A stretch of DNA of 64,000 bases from assembly GCF_012273895.1 (NCBI RefSeq), contig NC_052117.1:7138406-7202405 (forward strand), given 5' to 3'. Each line of letters starts with the position of its first letter. Position 1 is the stretch's first letter. Source of the stretch: Zerene cesonia (lineage: Eukaryota; Arthropoda; Insecta; Lepidoptera; Pieridae). Of the stretch, positions 12,119 through 23,154 are shown in pieces. The notes under the pieces were generated by a model, which was given only the letters and a program-made list of their open reading frames with translations, was not told the origin of the DNA and did no database searches. The translations under genes and the position numbers were made by a program.

Positions 12119-12329
12119 TCCTACTAATATTATATCCTACTTCCTGCTAATATTATAAATGCGAAAGTTTGTAAGGATATGTGTGTGTTTGTCGCTCTTT
12201 CACGCAAAAACTACTGAACCCGTTGCAATGAAATTTGATTCGTAGATAGTTGGACAAGTGGAATAACATACAGGCAACTTTTTATCCCGATATTCTTACG
12301 GTATACGGACTGCCGCGGGGCGCAGCTAG
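12119..12329 (+). mobile_element. Helitron-like element, family A
   Basis: Starts TCCTACTAATATTATA after host A and ends GGGGCGCAGCTAG before host T, the A|TC...CTAG|T structure of Helitrons. The body matches 52354-52553 almost throughout (CGAAAGTTTGTAAGGAT, CTCTTTCACGCAAAAACTAC, AACTTTTTATCCCGATATTC). The 5' end is doubled: TCCTACTAATATTATA is followed at once by a second TCCTACTTCCTGCTAATATT. No coding capacity. Confidence 0.78.
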
Positions 12330-13050
12330 TGCTATTATAAATTGCTTTATTACGTATTTATATAAAGGTATACTATTATTTAATTAATTGTTATAATTCA
12401 TTCATTTTAGTACTCACTTCTATTATTATAGAACTATACTTAATGTTTCAAAGAAAAATTAAACACAGATGTGAGAATGCTTTTTGCTCAAATCTTGTAT
12501 AATAATATACAAAGTGAGTTACATTATTTTTAACATTTTTTGCAATATCTTTTGCAATATCTATTCTAATTCCAGTGAATAAACATGCGTTTTAAACGAA
12601 TGCAATTCGTGGTACACTCACAGACAATCGATAAGGATAAAGTGGTATTCTAATTTTAAGTTGATGCTTCGTTATATAAGCTGTCAAAACGTTTGACGGT
12701 AAATTGAAATGTGATTTAAACGTATGGTAATAATATTCCAGTACTCGAATATTTTCAGTGTAGGCTAGACTAGGCTAGACTTTAGATGTGGGAATGACGT
12801 TAAAAATTAATCTATTAAAACTTTTTGGAATTCGAATTTCGCTGATTGACTTTTTAAATTATATCTTTACTATGAATTGATTAATTTCCCTGGACTGACA
12901 GGTACAGTGGGCAGAAGGTGACTGAAGGTATAGTCAGACATTTGCTGATGTAAAACAAATCTATATTGGGAATGTGACATACACATAACACGTTATTTTG
13001 TTTATTATTGTAGTTATATCGTAATATGTTTCAGGTTTAAATTTTTCATA
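12330..13050. other. No gene seen; two tiny tandem repeats
   Basis: TAGGCTAGAC is repeated twice without a gap at 12761-12780, and a TTGCAATATCT-type unit is repeated near 12541-12568. Confidence 0.55.
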
Positions 13051-13109
13051 TGTTTGTTTAACACGACCTGATGAGGCGATCACCACCTCCAATGAGCAAT
13101 TTGTTAGTG

Positions 13110-13388
13110 GTAATCGAGCACGCTTCGGCACGAATTGGGCCAGCTCGGACCGGGTAAGTACCACACCCCCACAGAAGACCGGCGTGAAATAGCATTCAGC
13201 TGTGTTTAGTTCGGTGAGTGGGGGAGCCGGAGGCCCATATCCTTTTACTTACCTTTTACGGTCCTTTCTTTCCCAAAAAGTCGGCAATCCATTTGTAGAG
13301 GCGTAAGGTTGCAATGGAACTTATGCCTCTCCAAATGATCATGGGCGGTGGTAGAGCTTACATTGCCGACTGTAACAAAAAAAAAAAG
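13110..13388 (+). mobile_element. SINE-B with poly(A) tail
   Basis: Matches the copy at 48815-49167 through CGAGCACGCTTCGGCACGAA, CACCCCCACAGAAGACCGG, GTGAGTGGGGGAGCCGGAGG, GTCGGCAATCCATTTGTAG, the ATGGGCGGTGG block and CATTGCCGACTGT, ending in about 11 A (13377-13387). A minus-strand fragment of the same family (GAGGCGATCACCACC) lies just upstream near 13072. No protein is encoded. It may be a LINE-dependent SINE; the family name is not certain. Confidence 0.78.
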
Positions 13389-13585
13389 CTTTCACAATAA
13401 CATAACGTTAGAATAACTTAGACAGAGTCAATTTTCAAGAACGCAAACGCACAATCTGACAAAAGCAATAAACTTATACGTACATTACACTCATGTGAAT
13501 ATTTCATCTAAGATTGATGTTTCCACGGTAGAGAATATTAGGGCGGTTAATTAAATTATCCACGAAACCTTATACAATACTTCAA

Positions 13586-13749
13586 CTAGCGGTCCGCCCC
13601 GGCTTCGCCCGTGGTACGTATTATATAGCCTATAGCCTTTCTCAATAAATGGGCTATCTAACATTGAAAAAATTTTTCAAATCGGACCAGTTTTTCCTGA
13701 GATTAGTGCGTTCAAACAAACAAACAAACTCTTCAGCTTCATATATAGA
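13586..13749 (-). mobile_element. Helitron-like element, family D
   Basis: Plus-strand view: host A, then CTAGCGGTCCGCCCCGGCTT and, at the other end, TATATAGA before host T. The same blocks (GGGCTATCTAACA, TTAGTGCGTTCAAACAAAC) occur in 16270-16439. It abuts, 5' end to 5' end, the next element. Confidence 0.68.
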
Positions 13750-13908
13750 TTACAATCGCGGAAGTCTGTCAGTATGGATGTTGGTAACTCTTTCACGCGA
13801 AAACAGCTTACTGTATCTATATGAAATTTGGTACAGAGATAGGTCTGGATTATCACATAGCTTACTTTGCAAGGGTGCCACGCGAGTGACGCCACGGGAT
13901 ACAGCTAA
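13750..13908 (+). mobile_element. Helitron-like element, family F (decayed)
   Basis: CTCTTTCACGCGAAAACAGC, the ATGAAATTTGGTACAGAGATA block and GCCACGCGAGTGACGCCACGG match, in reverse, 62317-62507. The right end CAGCTAAT is a decayed CTAGT. Confidence 0.45.
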
Positions 13909-14260
13909 TACACAATAAACATAATTTTCTTTTTGGTAAACTTGTCGACGTAGCTTTTATAACAGGCCCGTAATAACAGCTAACACATACGAAAAAGCGC
14001 ATCAATGAACAAATAAATCCTTTGTTCATTTAACAACGATATCGCTGCGGCCGTTTGTTTAGAGACACGACGCCGCTGTATTTATTTGCTACTCCGAGGT
14101 TACTTCATATTAATGGGTCCTTTAATAAAGTATGCTATCAATGAATCCACATATATTTAAAACGTAATATGTATAAAAACACGCATTTTTATGAACTAAT
14201 GAAATTGATTCACATATTAATGTAAAATTTATAAAGAAACAGCTGTCACTCCTATTCAAA

Positions 14261-14590
14261 ATCATCATCATCATCATCATCAGCCCATACACGTTCCCGC
14301 TGCTGAGAGACAAGCCTCCTATGAGGGTTCAGGCCATAATCCACCACGCTGGCCAAGTGCGGTTTGGCAGATGCCACATGTCGTCGAACTTTTGATTCTT
14401 GGACATGCCGGTTTCTTCACGATGTTATCCTTCACCGTTTTAAGCAGTGGTGGTGTTATCCACATCTGCAGATAAATTGAAAAATCAATTTATTTCCTGC
14501 ACGAACTCTCGAACGAACGAACTTCGAATTCTCGAACCCCGACTTATCGATTTTTGAAGTCCGAGGTTCTCACCACTGAGCCACCACTGC
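14261..14590 (-). mobile_element. SINE-A, full-length
   Basis: Minus strand runs from GCAGTGGTGGCTCAGTGGTG (A box) through GGGGTTCGAGAA (B box) to a (GATGAT)n tail at 14261-14282. Between the B box and the conserved AATAAATTGATTTTTCAA block there is a short local expansion of TTCG units not present in other copies. A 63-codon minus frame overlapping the tail is repeat-derived. I could not find a clean target-site duplication. Confidence 0.87.
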
Positions 14591-14832
14591 TATATGCCAA
14601 TAAACTAACAATGTATGAAAAGAAACTGCTAAATATTTAGTTTGTGGTCCGCCTCACACATTGTATGTGAAACGGCTCGCTGGAGAGACGCCATTTGTTC
14701 ACCAAATAGGAAGTAAAGTTGTTTACTCCTTTCTCTTTTGAGCTCCGAGTGAAAACTTTTCTTTTACTCTTGTACTGCAACGCGAACTTCGCAGATTCGG
14801 TGCAATGTCACAGGGTTGGACTGTGTACATAA

Positions 14833-14877
14833 TCCCTACTAATATTATAAATGCGAAAGTAACTCTGTCTGTCTGTG

Positions 14878-14920
<43 letters not shown>

Positions 14921-15190
14921 TACGCTTTCACGCCTAAACCACTGAACCGATTTTGAATTTGGTATGATGATAGAACTGAACTTGGGAAAGGTATAGGATA
15001 CTTTTTATTGCGAAACAAAGTGAAGGGGTTGAAATAGGGGATGAAAGTTTGTATGGAAGTTCCTTATTGTTAAATATAAAATCATGTAAGATTCTTTCAC
15101 ACCACAACCACTTAACCAATTTTGACAAATAGTCCATGTCGCGCGATATAACAGAATTCCACACAGGCGAAGCCGCGGGTGGAAAGCTAG
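14833..15190 (+). mobile_element. Helitron-like element, family B
   Basis: Host A, then TCCCTACTAATATTATAAAT; at the right GCGAAGCCGCGGGTGGAAAG followed by CTAG and host T. The GC-rich right end can form a short hairpin before CTAG, as in Helitron 3' ends. It contains a CTGT microsatellite and the ACTGAACCGATTTTG block. Related copy at 61107. The two overlapping minus-strand frames here (76 and 70 codons) are fortuitous. Confidence 0.82.
14865..14920. repeat. (CTGT)n microsatellite
   Basis: Fourteen CTGT-type units with one GTGT interruption near 14876, lying inside a Helitron-like element whose other copy (61139-61158) has only five. The array therefore expanded after insertion. Confidence 0.95.
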
Positions 15191-15392
15191 TAGAATAGAT
15201 AAGAAAGTGTTAGACAATTAATCGAATTATATACCGTATGGTTGAGCAACAAAGCTTATATTTGTAATGACATGATAGAAAATAGTATTTTTGACTTAAA
15301 ACAGTTTAAAAATAGTTCAACGTGATGTATCGAACATAAAGCTTAATTAATTGAATAACTCTCTATCAATGACAAGAAACCAACTGTTATAA

Positions 15393-15594
15393 TCTATATA
15401 TATAAAAGAAAGTCGTGTTAGTTACACTATTTATAACTCAAGAATGGCTAAATCGATTAGGTTGAAATTTGGTACAGAGATAGTTTTAGACCCGAGAAAG
15501 GACATAGGATAGTTTTTATCCCGGAAATCTAACGGGAACGGGAACTTTGTCGGTAACCCCCCGAGTCTATCTTATCCGTATGCTAGCGGGCGGA
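15393..15594 (+). mobile_element. Helitron-like element, family C
   Basis: Begins TCTATATATATAAAAGAAAG after host A, with AGTCGTGTTAGTTACAC and AGGACATAGGATAGTTTTTA blocks typical of these elements. The right end (TGCTAGCGGGCGGA) has decayed. A related copy in opposite orientation is at 59310. Confidence 0.62.
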
Positions 15595-16205
15595 ATGCTG
15601 TTATTATTATAGTGAAATAGAGATTTTTTGTTAAATTGTCCTTGCTAGTAAACCAAAGTTGATTTTTAACTGTCACTAGGACACAAACAATGACTTAGTA
15701 TTAAATTTCATGATGAGCTCTTGTACCAAGGAGACTAATGGTATTCCACACGATATAAGTGAAATAATAAGCACTAAAAATATATTTTTTTGCTAGAATC
15801 TATCAAAGATGATGGTATAAATTTAATTCCTCAGTCCGTCCCTGAAATATTCCAATAAACTAGTGTCTCTAGATTTTTAGAGATCAGGAAACGGTGGATA
15901 GAACTTATACAATAAAGCTTGCTTTTAAGTTTTCATTGTACAATTGAAATAAGCAAGTTCCAAACTTCATTTTAGTTCATTGCTAAAAATGGAACTGTGT
16001 AATGCAATTTTTGTCATCTGCTTTACGTATTCAATTTTCATACGACGAGTCTGTTGCATTTATCTTATTTTATATTAGGGGTTCTTTATTATGTTGTTTT
16101 ATAATTTTTTTTTAAATAAATCGTTGGTATTTCTATTTGATGGATTTTATATGATATCCTGGAAAATAGGTGTCATAGTTGGTCAGGAAACTTAACTTAC
16201 TTAGC
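15595..16205. other. No gene seen
   Basis: AT-rich with no open frame of 60 codons. A 16-bp piece, TACCAAGGAGACTAAT at 15723, resembles the A-box end of the SINE at 25914 and may be a remnant. Confidence 0.5.
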
Positions 16206-16582
16206 AGAACGGGGTTTGAGACCGAACGAGCGTGGAGGAAATAAGTTGATTTTTCAATTTATACGTATACTAGTGGTCCACCCCGGCGTCGCTCGTGGTA
16301 TATATATATAGCCTATATCCATCCTCAATAAATAGGCAATCTAACACTGAAAGAATTATTCAATTCAGGATCAGTAGATTAGTGCGTTCAACCAAACAAG
16401 CAAACAAACAAACTTTCAGCTTTATAATATTTGTATAGATAATTCACATCAATGCTGGTCGAAACAGTGAAAGAATACATCTTGAGGAAAGCGGCAAGTC
16501 ATGGAATCGTCGAAAATTTGACAACATGTGATATGACTGTTCCTGTAGTGGGAACAATACGCGTTAGATGATCATAATGATG
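16206..16582 (+). mobile_element. SINE-A split by a nested Helitron-like element
   Basis: Left part 16206-16269 carries GGGGTTTGAGACCG and AATTGATTTTTC-type sequence; right part 16440-16582 continues with CATCAATGCTGGTCG, the TCTTGAGGAAAGCGGCAAG block and a TGATCATAATGATG tail. The two halves join into a single diverged SINE-A once 16270-16439 is removed. The A box is not recognisable and about 50 bp corresponding to the CCAACCCGCACTTGGCCAGC region are missing. Confidence 0.78.
16270..16439 (-). mobile_element. Helitron-like element, family D, inserted in SINE-A
   Basis: Sits between host A (16269) and T (16440), starting CTAGTGGTCCACCCCGGCGT and ending TTTGTATAGA, the A|T target preference of Helitrons. 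Closest relative in the window is 13586-13749. No coding capacity. Confidence 0.78.
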
Positions 16583-17004
16583 TATAGAGAAAAGAAACCA
16601 TATTTCAAACAGCGTTTATTTCTCATAATTTTGAAGATGATGCCTTAAATAATTGGAATTGTTGAAAGAATAAATTTGTCCATTTTCTGACACTGTATCT
16701 AAAGATCAATCAATTAATGATTTGAATCAGTTAATTCATAATTGATGATGTTCTATTAGAATTTAGGGTGCCTTTAAAATTAAATTATATTATCGATAGA
16801 GGAATCCCTCTTTTGTAAATTAATATATATTTTATTGTTCCAGACAGATATTTCAATTAGCAGTTGAGGTATTGGCTAAATAATTTAATAATTAATTTTC
16901 TGATCGATTTAACTTTGAATCAAGGCTCGCAATTATTTCTTAGATAATGTTAATATATTGTTCTATTCTATGATTTCACATTTATAAATTTCATACTACT
17001 TGCA
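16583..17004. other. AT-rich stretch, nothing recognised
   Basis: Dense TTAATT/TAATTA strings between 16720 and 16910; no gene or repeat boundary can be supported. Confidence 0.55.
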
Positions 17005-17073
17005 TCACGGGTGGCCGAAGTCACTCATGCTACGTTACCGCGAATGACACGGGTTCGAATCCCGTCTCGTGAT
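17005..17073 (+). repeat. tRNA-like segment (pseudo-tRNA or SINE head)
   Basis: TCACGGG (17005-17011) pairs with CTCGTGA (17066-17072) as a 7-bp acceptor stem with one G-U pair. ACGGG-TTCGAAT-CCCGT is a perfect T arm containing the B box GGTTCGAATCC. A pol III terminator-like TTTTT follows at 17079. TGGCCGAAGT resembles an A box, but neither D arm nor anticodon arm folds, so it is not a functional tRNA gene. Likely the head of a tRNA-derived SINE. Confidence 0.5.
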
Positions 17074-17083
17074 CGAGATTTTT

Positions 17084-18184
17084 CTATTCTTTAAAAATTT
17101 CTCAGTTATGAAGCAAATGAATACTATAAAAATAAAAATTATATACTACTTAGACCTAATAAATGTATTCAAAGTAATGTAGTGGAGTAAATACACATTA
17201 AAAAAAATACAAGCCTTACAACTACTATACTTTTCTTCTTCGGTCAGCTTCGTTTGAAATTTTCTATGTGATAAAAAGAGTGACATGTAACTATAACGAA
17301 GTATATATTATTCATACTCGGTCAGAGCTTTGTGCCTCAAAATATACGCCATATTAGACAACCATCAAGTATTTATCAAAGTCAGTGTGATATCTCGAGT
17401 GTGTCACTCCTAAAATAATACAATTACATACTACAAAGAACTAGGGAGAGAGGACTTTTCAAAATGGACGCCGGAAGACTATTTGGTATATTAAATGCTT
17501 CGTTCGTAAATTGAGCGTTGTTAATATTATTTTTGGGAATCATAACAATCGATTTTTCAAATGTTATCAGAACAAAAAGCTTTTGTTGCTATATGAATAT
17601 GTAAAAATGTCTGCCACAAAAATAATAAATAACATGCTTTTGTACGCCTATAGGCACCAGTACCATAATATGTACCTGATTGGCTATTCTGTTTTGTTTT
17701 ACCGTGTATTTAATATTCAACACAAATACGTCAGGTTATTTCAAGTTCCTATAAATTGTTATAGCTATTATATTAGTTATATAGCGCTAGATTACCTAAA
17801 TATAATTATTATGGTACACTTAGTATCACTATAACCTACCAAAGCTTGTATCCCTACATCTATAGAAACGAAGAATGAAATTTACATGAGAACTCACTAA
17901 CTATCGCAGGAATTAAGGAAGTGTCTTACATTCATTTGTCAAGAATGGTACAGTCCATTGTTTCAGTTAAATCAGGATAAGTGACAGGGGATGTCGCGTC
18001 CGATCGCACAGAATTAAATCTACCCTTTGTGCCCAAGTTGGGTAGCCTTTTGTTGATAGTACGATAGTGTTTCCCTTTTGTAAAATTGTATATGAATGTG
18101 TGAAAGCGATTCAAATTTAGAAAGCAGGAACTATTATGATCTTCCTGTTGTATTCAATTTGTAAACAATGGTACAATTGATATC
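17084..18184. other. No gene seen
   Basis: A 107-codon plus-strand frame (17511-17834) is rich in Tyr, Ile and Asn as expected of translated AT-rich DNA and has no known domain. Confidence 0.5.
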
Positions 18185-18260
18185 CGTACTGATATTTTAA
18201 ACGTGAAAGTAACTCTGATTGTCTCTTCTTCACGCCTAATTCACAAAACCGAAGTTTGGT
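18185..18260 (+). mobile_element. Helitron-like family B fragment
   Basis: CCGTACTGATATTTTAAACG, GTGAAAGTAACTCTG and TTCACGCCTAATTCAC-type sequence match the first 80 bp of the element at 14833; the rest is missing. Confidence 0.42.
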
Positions 18261-18843
18261 TACGAGATCGCTCGTTCGTCGTAACGTTTATAGACTCAAT
18301 GTATGCTGAATTATCAAAGCATTAAATACAGTTTCCTTTTGCGCAGCAGGTTTATTGATATGCAGAACTTTTTGAAAATCGTATTAATGTACTGTAATTT
18401 CGAACGAAAGCTCACATGTTAATCGTCCATTATAAATAGTTAATACCATAGACCCGTCGTAAAAACTAGCTATAGATAAGCCCGTCGTGTAAACGCAAAC
18501 ACATGTTCCATGTACGAAATGATTAATCGTCTATTAATTAATTTGGATTAATTTTAACCATGGAAAGTCGTTAAGGGGTCGGACATGAATTTTTCACGAG
18601 TGCCGCGGTTTTAATGTAATGGGGTATCATTAATTAATTATTTCCCTGACATGTTTATGCTGTGAATTTATATGTCATTAGGGGCGGGAGTGGCTGTCTA
18701 TGAGACCATGTTAAAATATAAGTGGAAGTTACCAATATGGACCAATTGGCTATCGTGTAATATAGAATTTGGACAACTTATCTTATGGTTTCCCCCACTC
18801 AATGTACGAAATACGTTTTAATTTTTCATTTTATTGTCGCTCG
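18261..18843. other. Possible conserved non-coding DNA, no gene seen
   Basis: 18522-18645 holds several TAATTA/ATTAAT cores and two GC-rich islands (GTCGTTAAGGGGTCGGACAT; GAGTGCCGCGG). No repeat signature and no open frame of note. Function as an enhancer is only an inference from motif density. Confidence 0.35.
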
Positions 18844-18886
18844 GTGAGAACTGGCCCAATTCGTGCCGAAGCGTGCTCGACTCCCA
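18844..18886 (-). mobile_element. SINE-B fragment
   Basis: GGCCCAATTCGTGCCGAAGC and GTGCTCGACTCCCA are the reverse complement of the first 40 bp of SINE-B (compare 48815). Confidence 0.62.
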
Positions 18887-18943
18887 CATTAAAAAACAGA
18901 TTCCTTCATATTTTTGTAAGTCATAGAACCAATATAATAACAA

Positions 18944-18998
18944 CAGGTGGCTTACTAAACTTTATAACAACTTCACAGGTGGCTTACTAAACTTTATA
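18944..18998. repeat. 32-bp tandem duplication
   Basis: CAGGTGGCTTACTAAACTTT, continued by ATA, occurs exactly at 18944-18966 and 18976-18998 with a nine-base spacer. Confidence 0.9.
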
Positions 18999-19021
18999 GG
19001 AAATTTGTATTTATTTGCAGT

Positions 19022-19366
19022 ATTCACATATTGTGTCATCACACATAAGCAGTGGTGGCTCAGTGGTGAGAACCTCGGACTTCAAAATCGATAAGTCGGG
19101 GTTCGAGACCGGGCGAGCGTGCAGGAAATAAATTGATTTTTCAATTTATCTGCAGATGTGGATAACATCACCACTGCTTAAAACAGTGAAGGAAAACATC
19201 GCGAGGAAACCGGCATGTCCAAGAATCGAAAGTTCGACGACATGTGACATCTGCCAACCCGCACTTGGCCAGCGTGGTGGATTAAGGCCTGAACCCTCAT
19301 AGGAGGCCTGTGTCCCAGCAGTGGGAACATATATGAGCTGATGATGATGGTGATGATTCACATATT
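19022..19366 (+). mobile_element. SINE-A, reference full-length copy with target-site duplication
   Basis: ATTCACATATT at 19022-19032 is repeated exactly at 19356-19366. Between them: leader with CATCACACATAAG, A box TGGCTCAGTGGTGAGAAC, B box GGTTCGAGACC (about 19099), the AAATTGATTTTTCAATTTA block, GGAAACCGGCATGTCC, GACGACATGTGACATCTGCC, CTTGGCCAGCGTGGTGG, the CCTGTGTCCCAGCAGTGGGA block and a tail of TGATGATGATGGTGATG. The 71-codon minus frame over it is an artefact. This copy is the most complete in the window. Confidence 0.92.
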
Positions 19367-22300
19367 TGGAACATTAGCCTTTATTTCAATCGGCAATAGA
19401 AAACATCGTGCGGAATCGTGTCGAATTTGGTAATAATATTATTTTATATTAGCTGTGATGGTATACGTTGAAATTAGCGATGCCAGCCATATTATGTCTC
19501 TCCTCTCTATTAAGAATATGTTTTATTAATTCATCTTAATTATATCACTTCCAATTCCAACAAAACCTCTCGACTGTAATACAGCGTAGCTATTTACATC
19601 AGTATCTGCCAAGGGAAATATCTGTACAACCTATAATAGGAATTTTCTAGACACGTAACGTGGAGGATTACCTAGAATCACGAACCTTGAACAAAGACCC
19701 TTCAAAAGTAGCTAAGAGTGCACTTATTTCATTGGGAGTGCTTTTATATAACCACTTCAAATAATTATCTGAATTATTACTTTAATAATATTATATTGAA
19801 AATAAACTTGGATTTGGGCTAATATATAAAATAACGACGTTCAATAAAGAGATGAAGCAATCAAAAATAAACTTCATACAATCAAATTGTAAGACTGTTT
19901 TTACATTTTTCTTCGAATTATTTATAGTTATAAAATAGTTAGTGCGTAAATTAAATTATGAGATATTCATAAGTATGTTTCAATTTTAACAACAATCGTT
20001 TATAAAGTAAAAATTCATAGTATTTAAATATTTCCAAAATATTATCTTGTATCTAGTTATATACGTGTCTGTCAACACTCAAGTCCTCATCATAATTTCC
20101 TGAATGTTTGTCAAAGCCAGAATAAAATCCCAAACGTGCCATTCTGCGGAATCTATCGCTACAAAATTCATCAAACTGCTAAGAGATGCCGCGTACCGCT
20201 ATTCATTGTATAGTCGACCAAGAACTAAATACGATCATAATCGAAAACGAAGCATGCAATAAACCGCCGTATTCTATATGCAATAACGCCAAAATTGCGT
20301 GCGATATTATCATGTGTACGACCGCTAAACGTTTCCAGGTTACGTTCATAAAGTATCACAAGATTCGAACTCGGGCTTCGAAACGCGAAATTCTCTTAAA
20401 ATATACTTCAAAGCGGGAACTGATTGTGAACTTTATTGGCTCGCAATAGAGTTGAAAATGAAGTAAGTTAAGCAGTCTCTGATCGATGCATCGCTGCATC
20501 GCTTGGAGAACACCAATTTGCTTGATTTTGTTACCATATCGTACGTGGACCCAATTTCTCATGCCTATTAAAACTGCTTCACCTAACTAAATGCTGAAGT
20601 TTTGTGCTTGAATATGCTAAAGTGGAAAATTCTATTTTCTATCTTGGTTTCGCTACTAAATATTATACGGTCGGTGATTGCTTCAAGCCTTTTTTATTTC
20701 TTAAAAAATAACGTTTACGTTTAATAGTTATAAAGTTATTCATAATTTTATGATCTAATTTAAATTTTTGATTATCTCAAATGCTTATCCTTAAGTCAGA
20801 TTTTTTTATCTTACCCCCACATTACATTTATCGACGGAAAACTTTGTTATTTGAAGTTTAAAGAAAATAATGCTCCCTCTGAATTCGATTCAAATATCAA
20901 AATTATCAACAAATGGTTGTGTAGTCAATATAATTCGTACCATAGCCATCATAAAGCTATAGATATAATAAAAATAAAATTAAATAATAACCAGAGCATT
21001 ATTGTATATTAAAAAGAGTAATTAATTTCTATATTTGTGCTCTGTTTATCTAATATTTATTTATACTTGTTTCTATTAAAACCAAACATAGCATTACTAA
21101 CCTTGAGTATTCAGTCCTAAAATAAAATAAATGAACGAACGAATTAAACGAAGAACGAATTAATATCGAAGTGATACGGGTGCGAAAAGACTCACCCTGT
21201 TGAACAAAATATTTATAAAATCTAATTTCAATCGTTTAAAAAATGATTTCGCTTAGATAATATCGTATATTCTTTGTTACGTTTTTAACGCATTGTTCAT
21301 AGTTACAACTACTTCCAACCAAGGGAAACGCGTTGTATCAGAAAACGTGTCTAAACTGTAACAAACAGCTAGATACAAAAAATTTGTCAGATTTCCAGTA
21401 CCTCATCCAACCTCCATCTTTATATCCATACCTTCCCGACTTATAAAATTGGCGGAAGAGAGATGGGCCCTTTTTCCGCACTCAATACCAGTTTCAAATA
21501 AATCTTTATATTTCCAACACATACGTATAAATCTTCTTAAATCTAGACACTATTCCAGGTGGTATAATATTAATATACTATCTGATTCGAGTGAGCATTA
21601 ATGGGGAGTTATGGGGAAAATTTATGGCCAGATAGGATATTAGGTGTCAAATACAATTGTGATTGTATTGTAATGTTTAGCTATCGGTTTGTGGTTGCCG
21701 TGCGGTTGACAGGTATGTCTAAATTAATAAGACCTACATTTGATATACGTCGTTCGCTATCTAGTTAATATGATATATCAAAGCACTTCATTTCTTAATA
21801 TTAATACGTGTTCATGCCGTTTGAGATATGTTTTAAGTTACGCAAAATATTTTCAATTTAGTTGGGATCGAAAAAGAATGTTTATTAAACTTTGTAAGCA
21901 TTTTATGATTAAGCAATGCACTAAACTTAACAAAGGAACGTCATTAAAACTTAAAAAAAGACAAATTTACGTTGATGCGGAAATTAATTAATTACACGAG
22001 TATAATAGTTATAATGAATGTTATTGAATGAATATTTTCTAATTTTCTACAACTAAAAATAACTAGAGGCCCCATTTTCTACATCAAACTGACTGCTGCT
22101 TAAAATTAACTGCGTCAGCTCTTTTGTCCCGTACGAGATGATAGCACGGATATTTTTAGTGTATGTTGAATTTTTTGTCACATTGCCTAGTTGAATTTCC
22201 ACTAGAAAACCCCATTGATAAGGCAAAACCTATATAGTTTCCAGTTTAAAATAGCCTTTTACATTACACAAAAGTAATCATTGATATGATAAGTGGGCTC

Positions 22301-22373
22301 AATCAATCCCTCAAAAGCAATGTGTTTTAAAGCAAAATGTTTTATGATAAAAATATTTTTTCTTCTCTTATTT
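19367..22373. other. 3-kb stretch without recognised genes or repeats
   Basis: Frames of 87 (20186-20449, plus), 68 (20356-20562, minus) and 83 codons (21740-21991, plus) are unrecognised. The part 20090-20560 is GC-richer than average and contains the palindromic CGATGCATCG at 20483. AT-rich elsewhere. Confidence 0.5.
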
Positions 22374-22581
22374 AGTAAATGCTCGTCCCGGCTCTGCTCG
22401 GATATCAAGATTCCTGTTTTATCCCAAGGGAGCATTTAATCGGAATAAAAGTGTCCTAACAACCCAAGTCAACTCATACCCTGTCTGTATGCCAAATTTC
22501 ATCAAAATCCGTCCAGTTTTAGCGTGATTGACGGACAAACATCCAAATAAACAAACTTTCACATTTATAATATTAGTGTAG
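22374..22581 (-). mobile_element. Helitron-like element, family H
   Basis: Plus-strand view: TGCTCGTCCCGGCTCTGCTC at the left, TTTTATCCCAAGGGAGCATT and CCAAATTTCATCAAAATCCG inside, and ACATTTATAATATTAGTGTA at the right. The right part matches the start of the other Helitron-like families in reverse. The CTAG end has decayed to TTTAGTAAA. Confidence 0.55.
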
Positions 22582-23154
22582 CACTCAGAATTCAGACAAA
22601 ACGCGTATTAACCTTTGTTATTCCTGTCTTTTAAATAATATGTGTTCATGCAACTTTTTAGTATAATTTATATGAGTTTTTGTTTTATTTCCTTCGCATG
22701 AAAAATTATTAAAAAGAGGTTCCTCATTATGAAGCTTCGCGGCAAGGGTTTGACAACGACAAGCGTGTATGTGTAAATACATAACATTAAAATCCACAAA
22801 GTTAAATGGTGCAACCTAAAAGCAGCTAATTTTTATAAAAGGGTACATTAAATTTTATACACCGAAAGCGTATAATTGCGACCTAAAAAGTTCAAAGGTA
22901 CTATGTAAAGGTGAACGCACACTGCGGTTTGTTCCTGCACTGAATGTTTGAATATTAGAATGAGGTAAATATATATGATGTATATGTCCCTTTTTTATAA
23001 ACACAAAACACAACCTATGACGATTATTAGATGGAAATTAAACATAACTTATCCTAGAATATCAAATCATTATAATTAAATGCAATATGTGTAGATTATA
23101 AATTATAATAGATGGCGTGACAATAAATGATTAGATGAAAACATTAGGATGTAC
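22582..23154. other. No gene seen
   Basis: No open frame of 60 codons and no repeat that I recognise. Confidence 0.55.

Noticed and set aside
17005..17073. Functional tRNA gene
   Set aside because: The acceptor and T arms form but the D and anticodon arms do not.
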